Origin: an uncultured Bacteroidia bacterium
GTDB taxonomy: Bacteria; Bacteroidota; Bacteroidia; Bacteroidales; ML635J-15
DNA: 64,000 nucleotides
Direction of reading: 5' to 3'
Assembly: GCA_902791865.1 (NCBI GenBank)
Contig: CADAXK010000012.1
Location: 1-64,000, forward strand
Shown here: positions 25,173 through 32,773 of the stretch, piece by piece
Layout of the letters: each line of letters begins with the position of its first letter
Numbering within the stretch: position 1 is the first letter of the stretch
Program-made: the position numbers and the translations under genes
Notes under the pieces: model-generated
The model's database searches: none
The model's input: the letters and a program-made list of their open reading frames with translations, nothing else
What the model was told of the DNA's origin: nothing

Positions 25173-26084
25173 ATGAAGGGACAGAACACAAAAACGGCAC
25201 TTGTTTTCGCTCTCGCAGTGGCAATCTGCCTCATTAGTTGCAACGACCACGCCGCCGAAAAAGCAGAAGAAAAAATCATTGAATCGGCAATCGACAAGGG
25301 CGTTGAGAAATTGGAAGAAGGTCTGAACATAGTCTTCGACAAAGCCAGAGATTATTACAATGAACATTTTTCACCAGACTCGAGCCAAGTCCCATATTAC
25401 GAGAAACTTGAAATTCCACAGTCGAAAAAGAAACTCAAGGAACAGGTTGTCGAGCACAAGGGATACACAGTAAGTTACAACACCACCTGGCTCATTCCCA
25501 ACTGGGTAGCATACGAACTTACAGACGAGGAAGTTGTCGGACAAATTTCACGAGCCGACAAGTTTGTCCCCGACCCCGACATCAAAGGACGCTGCTCCAC
25601 CACCGACGACTACAAAGGTTCGGGCTACGACCGCGGTCACATGGCTCCAGCCGGCGATATGAAATGGGATGCCAAGGCCATGGAAGAAAGTTTCTACACC
25701 ACCAACATCTGCCCGCAGAACCACAACCTCAACTCAGGCGACTGGAAGGAACTCGAGGAGCAGGTGCGCGACTGGGCAATCAAGAACGAAAAGGTGTATG
25801 TGGTGTGCGGACCTATCGTGAAGAAGAATTACGCGACAGTCGGTGCAAACAATGTCGCTGTACCCGATTCGTTCTTCAAGGTTGTGCTGATGTACAGGGA
25901 CGGTAGCTGGCGTTCGCTCGGGTTTGTCTTTGCAAACAAGGCTGGCAACAAACCGCTCGACACCTACGCAAAGTCCATAGATGAAGTTGAAAAACTCACT
26001 GGTCTTGACTTTTTCTCCGTCCTCCCCGACGAGATTGAAAACGAGATTGAGAAAAACGGTTCGTTTGATGCTTTTGAAAACTAG
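25173..26084 (+). CDS. DNA/RNA non-specific endonuclease, lipoprotein
   Basis: A beta-beta-alpha-metal (NUC1/Serratia-type) nuclease of 303 residues. The signal ends in a lipobox (VAICLISC), followed by a helical coiled-coil-like linker (AEEKIIESAIDKGVEKLEEG). The catalytic DRGHM motif is complete (Asp153 to Met157, His156) in the stretch GYDRGHMAPAGDM; the metal-binding Asn lies in TTNICPQNHNLNSGDWKELE. The protein is probably anchored to the outer membrane and degrades nucleic acid outside the cytoplasm, for nutrient use or defence. The RAYT gene starts 5 bases after the stop. Confidence 0.92.
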   Translation: MKGQNTKTALVFALAVAICLISCNDHAAEKAEEKIIESAIDKGVEKLEEGLNIVFDKARDYYNEHFSPDSSQVPYYEKLEIPQSKKKLKEQVVEHKGYTVSYNTTWLIPNWVAYELTDEEVVGQISRADKFVPDPDIKGRCSTTDDYKGSGYDRGHMAPAGDMKWDAKAMEESFYTTNICPQNHNLNSGDWKELEEQVRDWAIKNEKVYVVCGPIVKKNYATVGANNVAVPDSFFKVVLMYRDGSWRSLGFVFANKAGNKPLDTYAKSIDEVEKLTGLDFFSVLPDEIENEIEKNGSFDAFEN

Positions 26085-26089
26085 GCGAG

Positions 26090-26884
26090 ATGGAAAACAA
26101 AGACTCAATGCTGCACGACCATTGCAGGGGCTACCTCCCCCACATTGAGAACAAGCAATACCAGATGATTACATTCCGTCTATACGATTCTGTTCCGAAG
26201 GAAGTTGTCGATGGGTGGAAAGAAACGTTGTCCCTTCTGGGTTCGCTGACTTCCAGTCAGCGCGAACAGCAAGAGCAGACTTCCTGCTTGCTGGAGCAGG
26301 AGCAGGCAACTGGTCTGCGCCCACCCAGAAAGCATTCATTTTCCACCCACAAGACAGAAGCGGATAGACTTCTCGCCCTGCTTGACAAATACGAAGATGC
26401 TGGTTACGGAAGCTGTGTCCTAAAGAATGACAATGTTGCCAAAATCGTACACGATGCGATTTTCTTCTATCACGGGAAAAAATACAATGTCATAAGTTGG
26501 TGCATTATGCCCAATCACGTTCACGTGCTGATAGAAGTAATGAAAAACATCTCACTGTCGAGCATTTTGCATAGCTGGAGATCGTTCTCGAGCAACGAAA
26601 TTAACAAAGTGCTGAACCGCAGTGGCCGGCTTTGGATGCCAGAATATTTCGACAGATTTATCAGAGACAACGACCACTTCAATAATGTTGTAGATTACAT
26701 ACACAACAATCCCGTAAAGGCAGGACTTGTTGACGACCCCACGAAATACAAATGGAGTAGCGCAGGATATGCAAACTTTTCTCCAACTGTGTGTAACAAG
26801 CAAGATGCTTGTGAACCCAGTGGAGAAAAAAAGTTTGCAACACCAACGAATAATCAACCGTCAAACACTAATACAAAAATATGA
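26090..26884 (+). CDS. REP-associated tyrosine transposase (RAYT, Y1 HUH family)
   Basis: A 264-residue Y1-type transposase of the IS200-related REP-associated class. The HUH motif is HVH (His143, His145) in IMPNHVHVLIE; the likely catalytic tyrosine is Tyr203 in VVDYIHNNPVKAGL. RFIRDNDHF and the N-terminal QMITFRLYDSVP are also typical. It overlaps the start of the next gene by 4 bases. Two parts of the coding sequence are palindromic: 26243-26294 and 26770-26839. RAYTs act on dispersed palindromes rather than on terminal repeats. The gene appears intact. Confidence 0.9.
   Translation: MENKDSMLHDHCRGYLPHIENKQYQMITFRLYDSVPKEVVDGWKETLSLLGSLTSSQREQQEQTSCLLEQEQATGLRPPRKHSFSTHKTEADRLLALLDKYEDAGYGSCVLKNDNVAKIVHDAIFFYHGKKYNVISWCIMPNHVHVLIEVMKNISLSSILHSWRSFSSNEINKVLNRSGRLWMPEYFDRFIRDNDHFNNVVDYIHNNPVKAGLVDDPTKYKWSSAGYANFSPTVCNKQDACEPSGEKKFATPTNNQPSNTNTKI
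26243..26294. repeat. Two hairpins within the transposase coding sequence
   Basis: First: GTTCGCTGACT (26243-26253) with AGTCAGCGCGAAC (26257-26269), a 2-base bulge. Second: AGCAAGAGCAG (26270-26280) with CTGCTTGCT (26286-26294), also with a 2-base bulge. They encode the low-complexity SSQREQQEQTSCLLEQEQ. Confidence 0.65.
26770..26839. repeat. Nested palindrome at the 3' end of the transposase gene
   Basis: Outer arms TGCAAACTTTTCTCCAACTG (26770-26789) and CAGTGGAG to AGTTTGCA (26818-26839). Inner 7-bp perfect stem ACAAGCA (26796-26802) with TGCTTGT (26806-26812). The inner part is read NKQDAC, which matches the RQDAC-type translation of REP palindromes that I recall from other RAYT tails. 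Confidence 0.65.
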
Positions 26885-27990
26885 AGGCAATAAAATTCCT
26901 CTTCCGCACAATCCTAATCCTGCTAATAATTGCAGTACTTACAATAGGTGGCTACATATCCTACCTGCAGATAAACTACTACCGCATCGACGATGGCGTA
27001 GAACTGCCAGTAAGCAACCAGCGCGCAGAAAACATCGAAGTTGGGAAAGACTACACCGTTATGACCTACAACATTGGATTCGGAGCCTACGACCACGAGT
27101 TCTCGTTCTTTATGGACAAGGGACGGATGAACGACGGCAGCGAAGTGAGCGGCACCTACGGCAAGGCGCGAAGCAAGGAATCGGTGGAGACAAACACACA
27201 CGGCGCCAAAGCCCACATCGAAAAGCATAGCCCCGACTTCTGCATACTGCAGGAAGTCGATACCGCATCGACTCGAAGTTTCTTCATCAACCAGCGCAAC
27301 ATCATCGAGTCGGCTTTCGACGACTACTGCAGCGTTTATGGCGAAAACTTCCACAGCTCGTACCTTTGCTACCCGATTAACGACCCGCACGGAAGCGTCC
27401 GTGCCGGACTTCTCACGCTCAGCCGCTACAAAATCGCCAATGCAGTGCGCCGCAGCTATCCAGTTGACGAAAGCTTCATCACCAAGTTCTTCGACCTCGA
27501 CAGATGCTTCGTCATAACACGCATCCCGACCAACACCGGCAAGAAACTTGTGCTGATAAACAGCCACATGTCGGCATACGATGAAGGCGGACTCATCAGG
27601 CAACAGCAACTTGAACTTTTGCGCAATGTTCTCACCGAAGAATACGACAAAGGCAACTATGTCATCGTTGGCGGCGACTTCAACCACGCGCTTTGCGGTA
27701 CCGTAGAAGCCTTTGCAAGCCAGCAGCAGGTTCCCGAATGGGTATCGGTGATGGAAGACAAGGAAATTCCCGAACATTTCAGGATAGTGGAAGCCAGCAA
27801 CATCAAGGACGTGCCCACCTGCCGCAGCACCGACATGCCATACACAAAAGGCGTGAACTATACCGCAGTCCTCGACGGTTTTATCGTCTCAGACAACATC
27901 AAAGCCGAAGCCATCAACTACGATGCCGACTTCATGTACAGCGACCACAATCCAGTGATAATGACGTTTAAGTTGAAAGTTAAAAGTTGA
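26881..27990 (+). CDS. Endonuclease/exonuclease/phosphatase-family protein
   Basis: A 369-residue EEP-fold hydrolase with an N-terminal membrane segment (LFRTILILLIIAVLTIGGYIS). The signature residues are in YTVMTYNIGFGAYD, FCILQEVD, GGDFNHAL and the closing MYSDHNPVIM, so the metal and catalytic histidine sites are intact. The catalytic domain would sit outside the cytoplasm, anchored by the N-terminal helix. Substrate unknown: nucleic acid, phosphoinositide or sphingolipid-like substrates are possible in this family. It overlaps the transposase gene by 4 bases, which may only reflect insertion. Confidence 0.88.
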   Translation: MKAIKFLFRTILILLIIAVLTIGGYISYLQINYYRIDDGVELPVSNQRAENIEVGKDYTVMTYNIGFGAYDHEFSFFMDKGRMNDGSEVSGTYGKARSKESVETNTHGAKAHIEKHSPDFCILQEVDTASTRSFFINQRNIIESAFDDYCSVYGENFHSSYLCYPINDPHGSVRAGLLTLSRYKIANAVRRSYPVDESFITKFFDLDRCFVITRIPTNTGKKLVLINSHMSAYDEGGLIRQQQLELLRNVLTEEYDKGNYVIVGGDFNHALCGTVEAFASQQQVPEWVSVMEDKEIPEHFRIVEASNIKDVPTCRSTDMPYTKGVNYTAVLDGFIVSDNIKAEAINYDADFMYSDHNPVIMTFKLKVKS

Positions 27991-28008
27991 GAGTTGAAAG
28001 TTAAGATT
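27971..28008. repeat. Short tandem repeat AGTTGAAAGTTA
   Basis: About three imperfect AGTTGAAAGTTA units at the end of the EEP gene and in the gap before the MORN gene. Confidence 0.45.
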
Positions 28009-28021
28009 TGGCAGTCTGCCA

Positions 28022-29587
28022 CTATTTCTTTCTACCAGGCTTCTGCACCTTTACATTGTCAATCTTTAAAAGGTTACCATAGCGATAAGTGCGTGTCATA
28101 TAGATAGTTCCATCAGAATAATATTTATACCAGACCTTATGCTTCTCTCCTCCGCGATATTCACCTACTGTCTCAATCTGACCATTGGGATACAACCATT
28201 TATGCACGCCTACGGCATCGCCACCACGGAAAGAACCAGAATAATACAGCTTGCCACTATCAACATAATACGACTTCCATTCGCCTGTTTTCTGGTCGGA
28301 AGAATAAGAACCGTACTGCACGACATCGCCGATATGCGATTCCCATTCGCCAGTTTTCATTCCTTCGGAATATGAGCCTTTTACAAGCAGATTCCCGACA
28401 GAATCGTATTCCTCGTAGGCACCATCGAGAACCCCATCGTAATAGTTTTCTACGCGACGCTTAGCCCCATTAGGATAAAGCCATGTCCACTCGCCAACAG
28501 GCTTGTCTTCCTCATACTCGCCTTGCATTTCGGGATTTCCGCTTGAATAAAAGTACAACCACGAACCTGTCATCATGCCCTTGCGATACGAACCTTCGGC
28601 ATAAAAATAATCCCAATAGCCATCGTACAAGCGCCATTTGCCAGTACGCTTGCCGTTTTCATCGAACAAGCCTTCGCCTACCAAAACACTTTCCGATGTG
28701 TATTCCCTCGACTTGACCAACTTGCCATTTTCATCGTATTCCTTGTGGATCCCAATTGGCAGATTATGCAAAAAAGAACCTTCTGTCCTTACTCGACCAT
28801 TGTCGTAGTATGTCTTCTTGTACTCTGCAATCTCAGTTTCCTCCAAGGTTGTATCGTTCTCAACCGTAAACGGCTTGCCATCAACATAGCGCTGCTCGGC
28901 AACAAGCCTACCCGACTGGTCGAAATTGCGCTGAACGCCATTAACCTTGCCGTTGTAATACTGCGTTTCGGTCTTTTTTGTACCCGATGGATAAAACTCA
29001 ACCCAACGACCCTGCTTCTGACCATTGTCATCGGTACGGTTTATCTTTTGCGTCTGCACAAGATACCCACGACGATAAGTTATTATGGAAATTATCGTAC
29101 TGTCGCGATCAAACTCATAGCCTTCGCCATCGCGCTTGTCGCCTACATATTTGTAAACATATTGTAGATAGCCATCCTTGCTGTAATAATAAGAATTTCC
29201 TTCGCGCGAACCATTCAAGAACAACTCTCTGGAATCCAAGTAGTAAACTTTTACAGAATCATCGTTGTAGTAAATCTTATAGCCATACGAAAAACCATTT
29301 TTCTTGCCCTCGCGATAGGTTATTGACTTTTCAAGATTTCCATCATCAGCATAGAAATTCCAAATGCTATCCAATTCGAACATTGTACGCGTACCTTCCG
29401 ACTTCAAAGTCCCGTCCTCATAGTAGCTTTTCCAGAAACCATCGGGCTTACCATTGCGCAACATACCTTCGCTCGACACTGCACCATTAGGATAATGGTA
29501 CTGCACAAAACCATCGGTCTGCGCAAACAGCGAAGCTGCGGACATCAAGGCAATCGTAAAAACCAATATTTTGGAGTAAAATTTCAT
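28022..29587 (-). CDS. Secreted MORN-repeat protein
   Basis: 521 residues with signal peptide MKFYSKILVFTIALMSAASLFAQ and about 17 MORN-type repeats (for example YYEDGTLKSEGTR, YPSGTKKTETQYYNGK, YYSDGTIYMTRTYR) that form an elongated beta-sheet ladder. Databases often name this family YwqK-type; there is no toxin gene beside it. Probably periplasmic or surface exposed. It follows the first deformylase gene by 9 bases and has no promoter of its own, so the two are co-transcribed. Confidence 0.85.
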   Translation of the reverse strand: MKFYSKILVFTIALMSAASLFAQTDGFVQYHYPNGAVSSEGMLRNGKPDGFWKSYYEDGTLKSEGTRTMFELDSIWNFYADDGNLEKSITYREGKKNGFSYGYKIYYNDDSVKVYYLDSRELFLNGSREGNSYYYSKDGYLQYVYKYVGDKRDGEGYEFDRDSTIISIITYRRGYLVQTQKINRTDDNGQKQGRWVEFYPSGTKKTETQYYNGKVNGVQRNFDQSGRLVAEQRYVDGKPFTVENDTTLEETEIAEYKKTYYDNGRVRTEGSFLHNLPIGIHKEYDENGKLVKSREYTSESVLVGEGLFDENGKRTGKWRLYDGYWDYFYAEGSYRKGMMTGSWLYFYSSGNPEMQGEYEEDKPVGEWTWLYPNGAKRRVENYYDGVLDGAYEEYDSVGNLLVKGSYSEGMKTGEWESHIGDVVQYGSYSSDQKTGEWKSYYVDSGKLYYSGSFRGGDAVGVHKWLYPNGQIETVGEYRGGEKHKVWYKYYSDGTIYMTRTYRYGNLLKIDNVKVQKPGRKK

Positions 29588-29596
29588 GTTTCTGCA

Positions 29597-30232
29597 TTAA
29601 TTCTTATAAAAAGCATCTTCCTCCTTCTGGCGGTCGAAAAACATCACAGCATTCAAATGGTCGATTTCGTGTTGGAAAATATGTGCAGTATATTGATGGT
29701 CAACCTTCTCTTCGTGAAATTCCCCATTAGCATCATAATAAGCGACCTTAACCCAGCTTGCCCGATACGAAAAACCATCTATCACCGGATAATTGCCACC
29801 ATCGGGCACCGAAAGACAGCCGTCGCCGCGACGAGCAACCGAATCGGAATACTCGACAATCTGCGGATTAAAATAGAATTCCCATGGATGTTCACCATCT
29901 ACCTCCGGCTTATCCCAACGCTGCACGCATATCACCTTGCGGTTTATCCCAACTTGCGGAGCCGCAATACCAACGCCTTCCTCCTGCGCAACCTTGTACA
30001 TTCTATGCGCCAGATAATTCCAGATGGTATCACTCACATCTACATCTATCGATGGAGTGCGAAGTACAATAGAATCGGACAAATCAAATATATTTAGAAT
30101 CCTTAAATTATCGTCAGATGATGTTATCAACGCATATTCGGCATCGGTAACATCAATATACTTAGCTTGCCCCGACATAAAAGCGGGAATGCAGACAAGT
30201 ATAAAAACCAAAAACGACCTAAACATACTCAT
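29597..30232 (-). CDS. Peptide-deformylase-like protein with signal peptide
   Basis: 211 residues. The N-terminus is a clear export signal (MFRSFLVFILVCIPAFMSGQ; start at 30232 or 30226), unlike cytosolic peptide deformylase. The three deformylase motifs are present: GVGIAAPQVG (motif 1), DGCLSVP (motif 2, E replaced by D) and QHEIDHLNA (motif 3, HExxH). The cysteine and two histidines that hold the metal are intact, so it may be active. Its substrate outside the cytoplasm is unknown. The body after the signal is nearly the same as the C-terminal domain of 31088-32659. Normal cytosolic def is not in this window. Confidence 0.85.
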   Translation of the reverse strand: MSMFRSFLVFILVCIPAFMSGQAKYIDVTDAEYALITSSDDNLRILNIFDLSDSIVLRTPSIDVDVSDTIWNYLAHRMYKVAQEEGVGIAAPQVGINRKVICVQRWDKPEVDGEHPWEFYFNPQIVEYSDSVARRGDGCLSVPDGGNYPVIDGFSYRASWVKVAYYDANGEFHEEKVDHQYTAHIFQHEIDHLNAVMFFDRQKEEDAFYKN

Positions 30233-30245
30233 ATTTTTTAGGAAA

Positions 30246-30253
30246 CAAAGGTA
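30246..30253 (-). promoter_or_regulatory. Bacteroidetes -7 element (TACCTTTG on the minus strand)
   Basis: It lies 14-20 bases before the deformylase starts. Confidence 0.6.
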
Positions 30254-30323
30254 AGGAAATTTTCAATTTGCAAATTGAAATCTCCGCAAAGACATTATAT
30301 TTTTAATAATACCGAGTCTGCTC

Positions 30324-31007
30324 CTAATTATTCTTCCCCTTGAAACGATAGCTAAATCCTAGCCCCAGCCTTAGGCTGCTGCCTCTCACTTTGCAATTCA
30401 TATTACCCGACAATTTTTCATCACGATATAAACACAAGTTTATCTCTTGTAGAGTAATTATTCCTTGTGCATAAGCGGCATACACATCGAACTGGAATCT
30501 TTCCCTTACCAGATACGACAAACCTATCCCCGCCGAAACGCCAAGCGAAAACGGGGAATGACCAAATTTAGTGGAACTCACATACGGATTAGGCATGTTC
30601 TTAAACCTTGACCGTAATGAATTACGATCCGAATCATACGAAACGAATAGCCCTTCCTTTGTGTATAGCGTGAAATTTCCAAAGCTTACGATATTGGTTT
30701 TTGCCGACACATTTATTTCATACATGAAAACGTTATGGTATGTATTATTATAGAACTTTTTTTCACATAAAGCATAATCGATAAAAGTAAACGATGCATC
30801 AATTCCAACCCTATCGTTATACATACGAGTCATTCCTATGCCCGCAGAATAACCCCATGAAGAATAATCTTTCTTATTAAATTCGCCTTCGCAATGTACT
30901 GGAACCATTGGTTTTGTATATGACCCAAAAATGTTGATACTTTTGTACTGCGACATTGCCAACAAGCTTAATGCCAATAAAAATATAAGTGCTACTACTC
31001 TTTTCAT
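30324..31007 (-). CDS. Outer-membrane beta-barrel protein
   Basis: 227 residues with signal peptide MKRVVALIFLLALSLLAMSQ. The rest is a series of amphipathic strands with alternating aromatic residues, ending in SLRLGLGFSYRF, as in small OMP_b-brl porin-like proteins. Located between the two deformylase genes on the same strand, with its own promoter at 31042-31049. A partner role with the deformylases is possible but unproven. Confidence 0.7.
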   Translation of the reverse strand: MKRVVALIFLLALSLLAMSQYKSINIFGSYTKPMVPVHCEGEFNKKDYSSWGYSAGIGMTRMYNDRVGIDASFTFIDYALCEKKFYNNTYHNVFMYEINVSAKTNIVSFGNFTLYTKEGLFVSYDSDRNSLRSRFKNMPNPYVSSTKFGHSPFSLGVSAGIGLSYLVRERFQFDVYAAYAQGIITLQEINLCLYRDEKLSGNMNCKVRGSSLRLGLGFSYRFKGKNN

Positions 31008-31041
31008 TACTTTTGTTGTTTGAACTCTCTATTATTTATGA

Positions 31042-31049
31042 CAAAAGTA
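31042..31049 (-). promoter_or_regulatory. Bacteroidetes -7 element (TACTTTTG on the minus strand)
   Basis: It lies about 35 bases before the start at 31007. Confidence 0.5.
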
Positions 31050-31087
31050 ACGTTTTATATTATAACATCAAATATTCATCGGTATTT

Positions 31088-32659
31088 TTAACGGATTTCA
31101 GGCAGACCTTCGTATGAATCGCCCTCAATTATTGTATACTTATACGCATTTTCCTCTACCTGACGGTCGAAAAACATCACAGCATTCAAATGATCTATTT
31201 CGTGCTGGAAAATGTGAGCGGTGTATTGATGATTGATTTTCTCCTCATGGAAAATGCCATCAACATCGTAATAAGTCACAATAACCCATGTTGCACGGTA
31301 CGAAAAACCTCCGATTGTTGGGTAATTGCTTCCATCGGGAACCGAAAGACATCCGTCGCTACGACGTACAACAGAATCTGAATATTCCACAATCTGCGGA
31401 TTAAAATAAAATTCCCACGGATGGCTAGCAAAAATGCCAGAGCCAACTGTTTTGTCCCACCTTTGCGAACAAATAACTTTGCGGTTTATTCCCACCTGCG
31501 GAGCCGCAATGCCAACGCCAGTCGTCCTTGCTGCCTGATACATCCTGTTTGCAAGATAATTCCAAATCGTATCAGTAATATCAACATTTATTGATGGAGT
31601 ACGAAGGATTACAGAATCTGGTTGCTCAAAAATATTGAGAATACGAAGATTCTCTTCTCCAGTTGCTGCTATGTCGTACTCAGCATCAGTAACTTCGCGC
31701 GCTGGAGTAGAAGCATATAGTCTGTTCACATCCGACACACCACAAGAATTGTATGACCAAACATATATCTTATATGTACTGCTTGAATCTAAAGCCTGCT
31801 CATACTTTACAGTGCAGACATTGCCCAAATCAATGGATGTTTCATAATCGTCATCAAAATTATACTTATAACCTTCTGCACCAGCTACTTGCTGCCAAGT
31901 CCAGCGAATTGAATCCATATAAACTATACTGTCGTATTCCACAATAAAGTCAGGGCGAATATTATCAACATTTGTAAAATCGAAAGTATATTCCGTATTT
32001 TCGGTCGGATTGTCAAGTATTTCACGAGAGATAGCATCACCACATGTTGTTGAATACATCGTAAAACGCATCTGATCGCCAGAATGGAAAACAAATTTCC
32101 CAGATGAATACAACGTCTTGGCTGATATATTTGTTCCGGAACCTGAATATTGAATCGAACAACGAGAAGAAACATCCTCAGTATTTACAACAGAAACAGA
32201 AGCTTCCTTTCCTTCACTTGCCAATGCGACAACAGCACTGCGCGGACATCCGTACACCTTGAACTCATTGTATCCATAGCTTACAGAAAAGTCTCCACCA
32301 CAACATTGCCTGCCAGAAATATCGAATACAGAAACCTTGACATTTTCAGCAGTAACAAATGCCATAATCGACACTGCCTTATCAAATGAATCATAATGCC
32401 ACGATTCAATGCCAAACTGATGTTCTGCTTCCGTAGCATCGTCAATCCCTGCAAGCACTGTAACTTTCAGTGAATTTGCCGGAGAATAAAGCATAGTATC
32501 GCAACTTGATGACAAATTCTCAACAAAAATGCTATCAGGCGAAAGCTGAGAGCCGCTTTGATCCATTGCAAAGGAGAAAGTGATTCTCGCTCTTTGTGCC
32601 GACACCAATACTGGCAATGCAATTAGCGCCAGCAAAATCAATAACTTTATTAAACGCAT
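31088..32659 (-). CDS. Exported protein with C-terminal peptide-deformylase domain
   Basis: 523 residues; the ATG at 32659 (MRLIKLLILLALIALPVLVSAQ) is preferred to the TTG at 32665. The order is signal peptide, about 300 residues of beta-sandwich-like sequence (including a fibronectin-type stretch SIRWTWQQVAGAEGYKYNF and KIYVWSYNSCGV), then the deformylase domain in the last 195 residues. Deformylase motifs GVGIAAPQVG, DGCLSVPDG and QHEIDHLNA are intact. TDAEYDIAATGEENLRILNI is shared with the short paralogue, so the two arose by duplication. The start of the domain matches the signal-cleaved N-terminus of the paralogue. Confidence 0.85.
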   Translation of the reverse strand: MRLIKLLILLALIALPVLVSAQRARITFSFAMDQSGSQLSPDSIFVENLSSSCDTMLYSPANSLKVTVLAGIDDATEAEHQFGIESWHYDSFDKAVSIMAFVTAENVKVSVFDISGRQCCGGDFSVSYGYNEFKVYGCPRSAVVALASEGKEASVSVVNTEDVSSRCSIQYSGSGTNISAKTLYSSGKFVFHSGDQMRFTMYSTTCGDAISREILDNPTENTEYTFDFTNVDNIRPDFIVEYDSIVYMDSIRWTWQQVAGAEGYKYNFDDDYETSIDLGNVCTVKYEQALDSSSTYKIYVWSYNSCGVSDVNRLYASTPAREVTDAEYDIAATGEENLRILNIFEQPDSVILRTPSINVDITDTIWNYLANRMYQAARTTGVGIAAPQVGINRKVICSQRWDKTVGSGIFASHPWEFYFNPQIVEYSDSVVRRSDGCLSVPDGSNYPTIGGFSYRATWVIVTYYDVDGIFHEEKINHQYTAHIFQHEIDHLNAVMFFDRQVEENAYKYTIIEGDSYEGLPEIR

Positions 32660-32679
32660 AATCAATTGTTTTAACGAAA

Positions 32680-32687
32680 CAAAGGTA
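32680..32687 (-). promoter_or_regulatory. Bacteroidetes -7 element (TACCTTTG on the minus strand)
   Basis: It lies 21 bases before the start at 32659. Confidence 0.6.
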
Positions 32688-32741
32688 AAGAAAATTTCAA
32701 TGTGCAGATGGGCAAAAAATCTACAATCTAAAATAATATTG

Positions 32742-32749
32742 TATCTTTG
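32742..32749 (+). promoter_or_regulatory. Bacteroidetes -7 element TATCTTTG before ftcD
   Basis: Exact match 25 bases before the ATG at 32774; the upstream TTG at 32747 overlaps it and is therefore not the start. Confidence 0.65.
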
Positions 32750-32773
32750 CGCAAATTTAAAAACTTATTGCAA

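Noticed and set aside
26923..27777. 284-residue open frame opposite the EEP-family gene
   Set aside because: The plus strand shows all EEP motifs; the antisense frame is an artefact of codon bias.
32747..32773. Upstream TTG start for ftcD
   Set aside because: It overlaps the TATCTTTG promoter; the protein family starts at MKQIIECVPNFSEG (32774).
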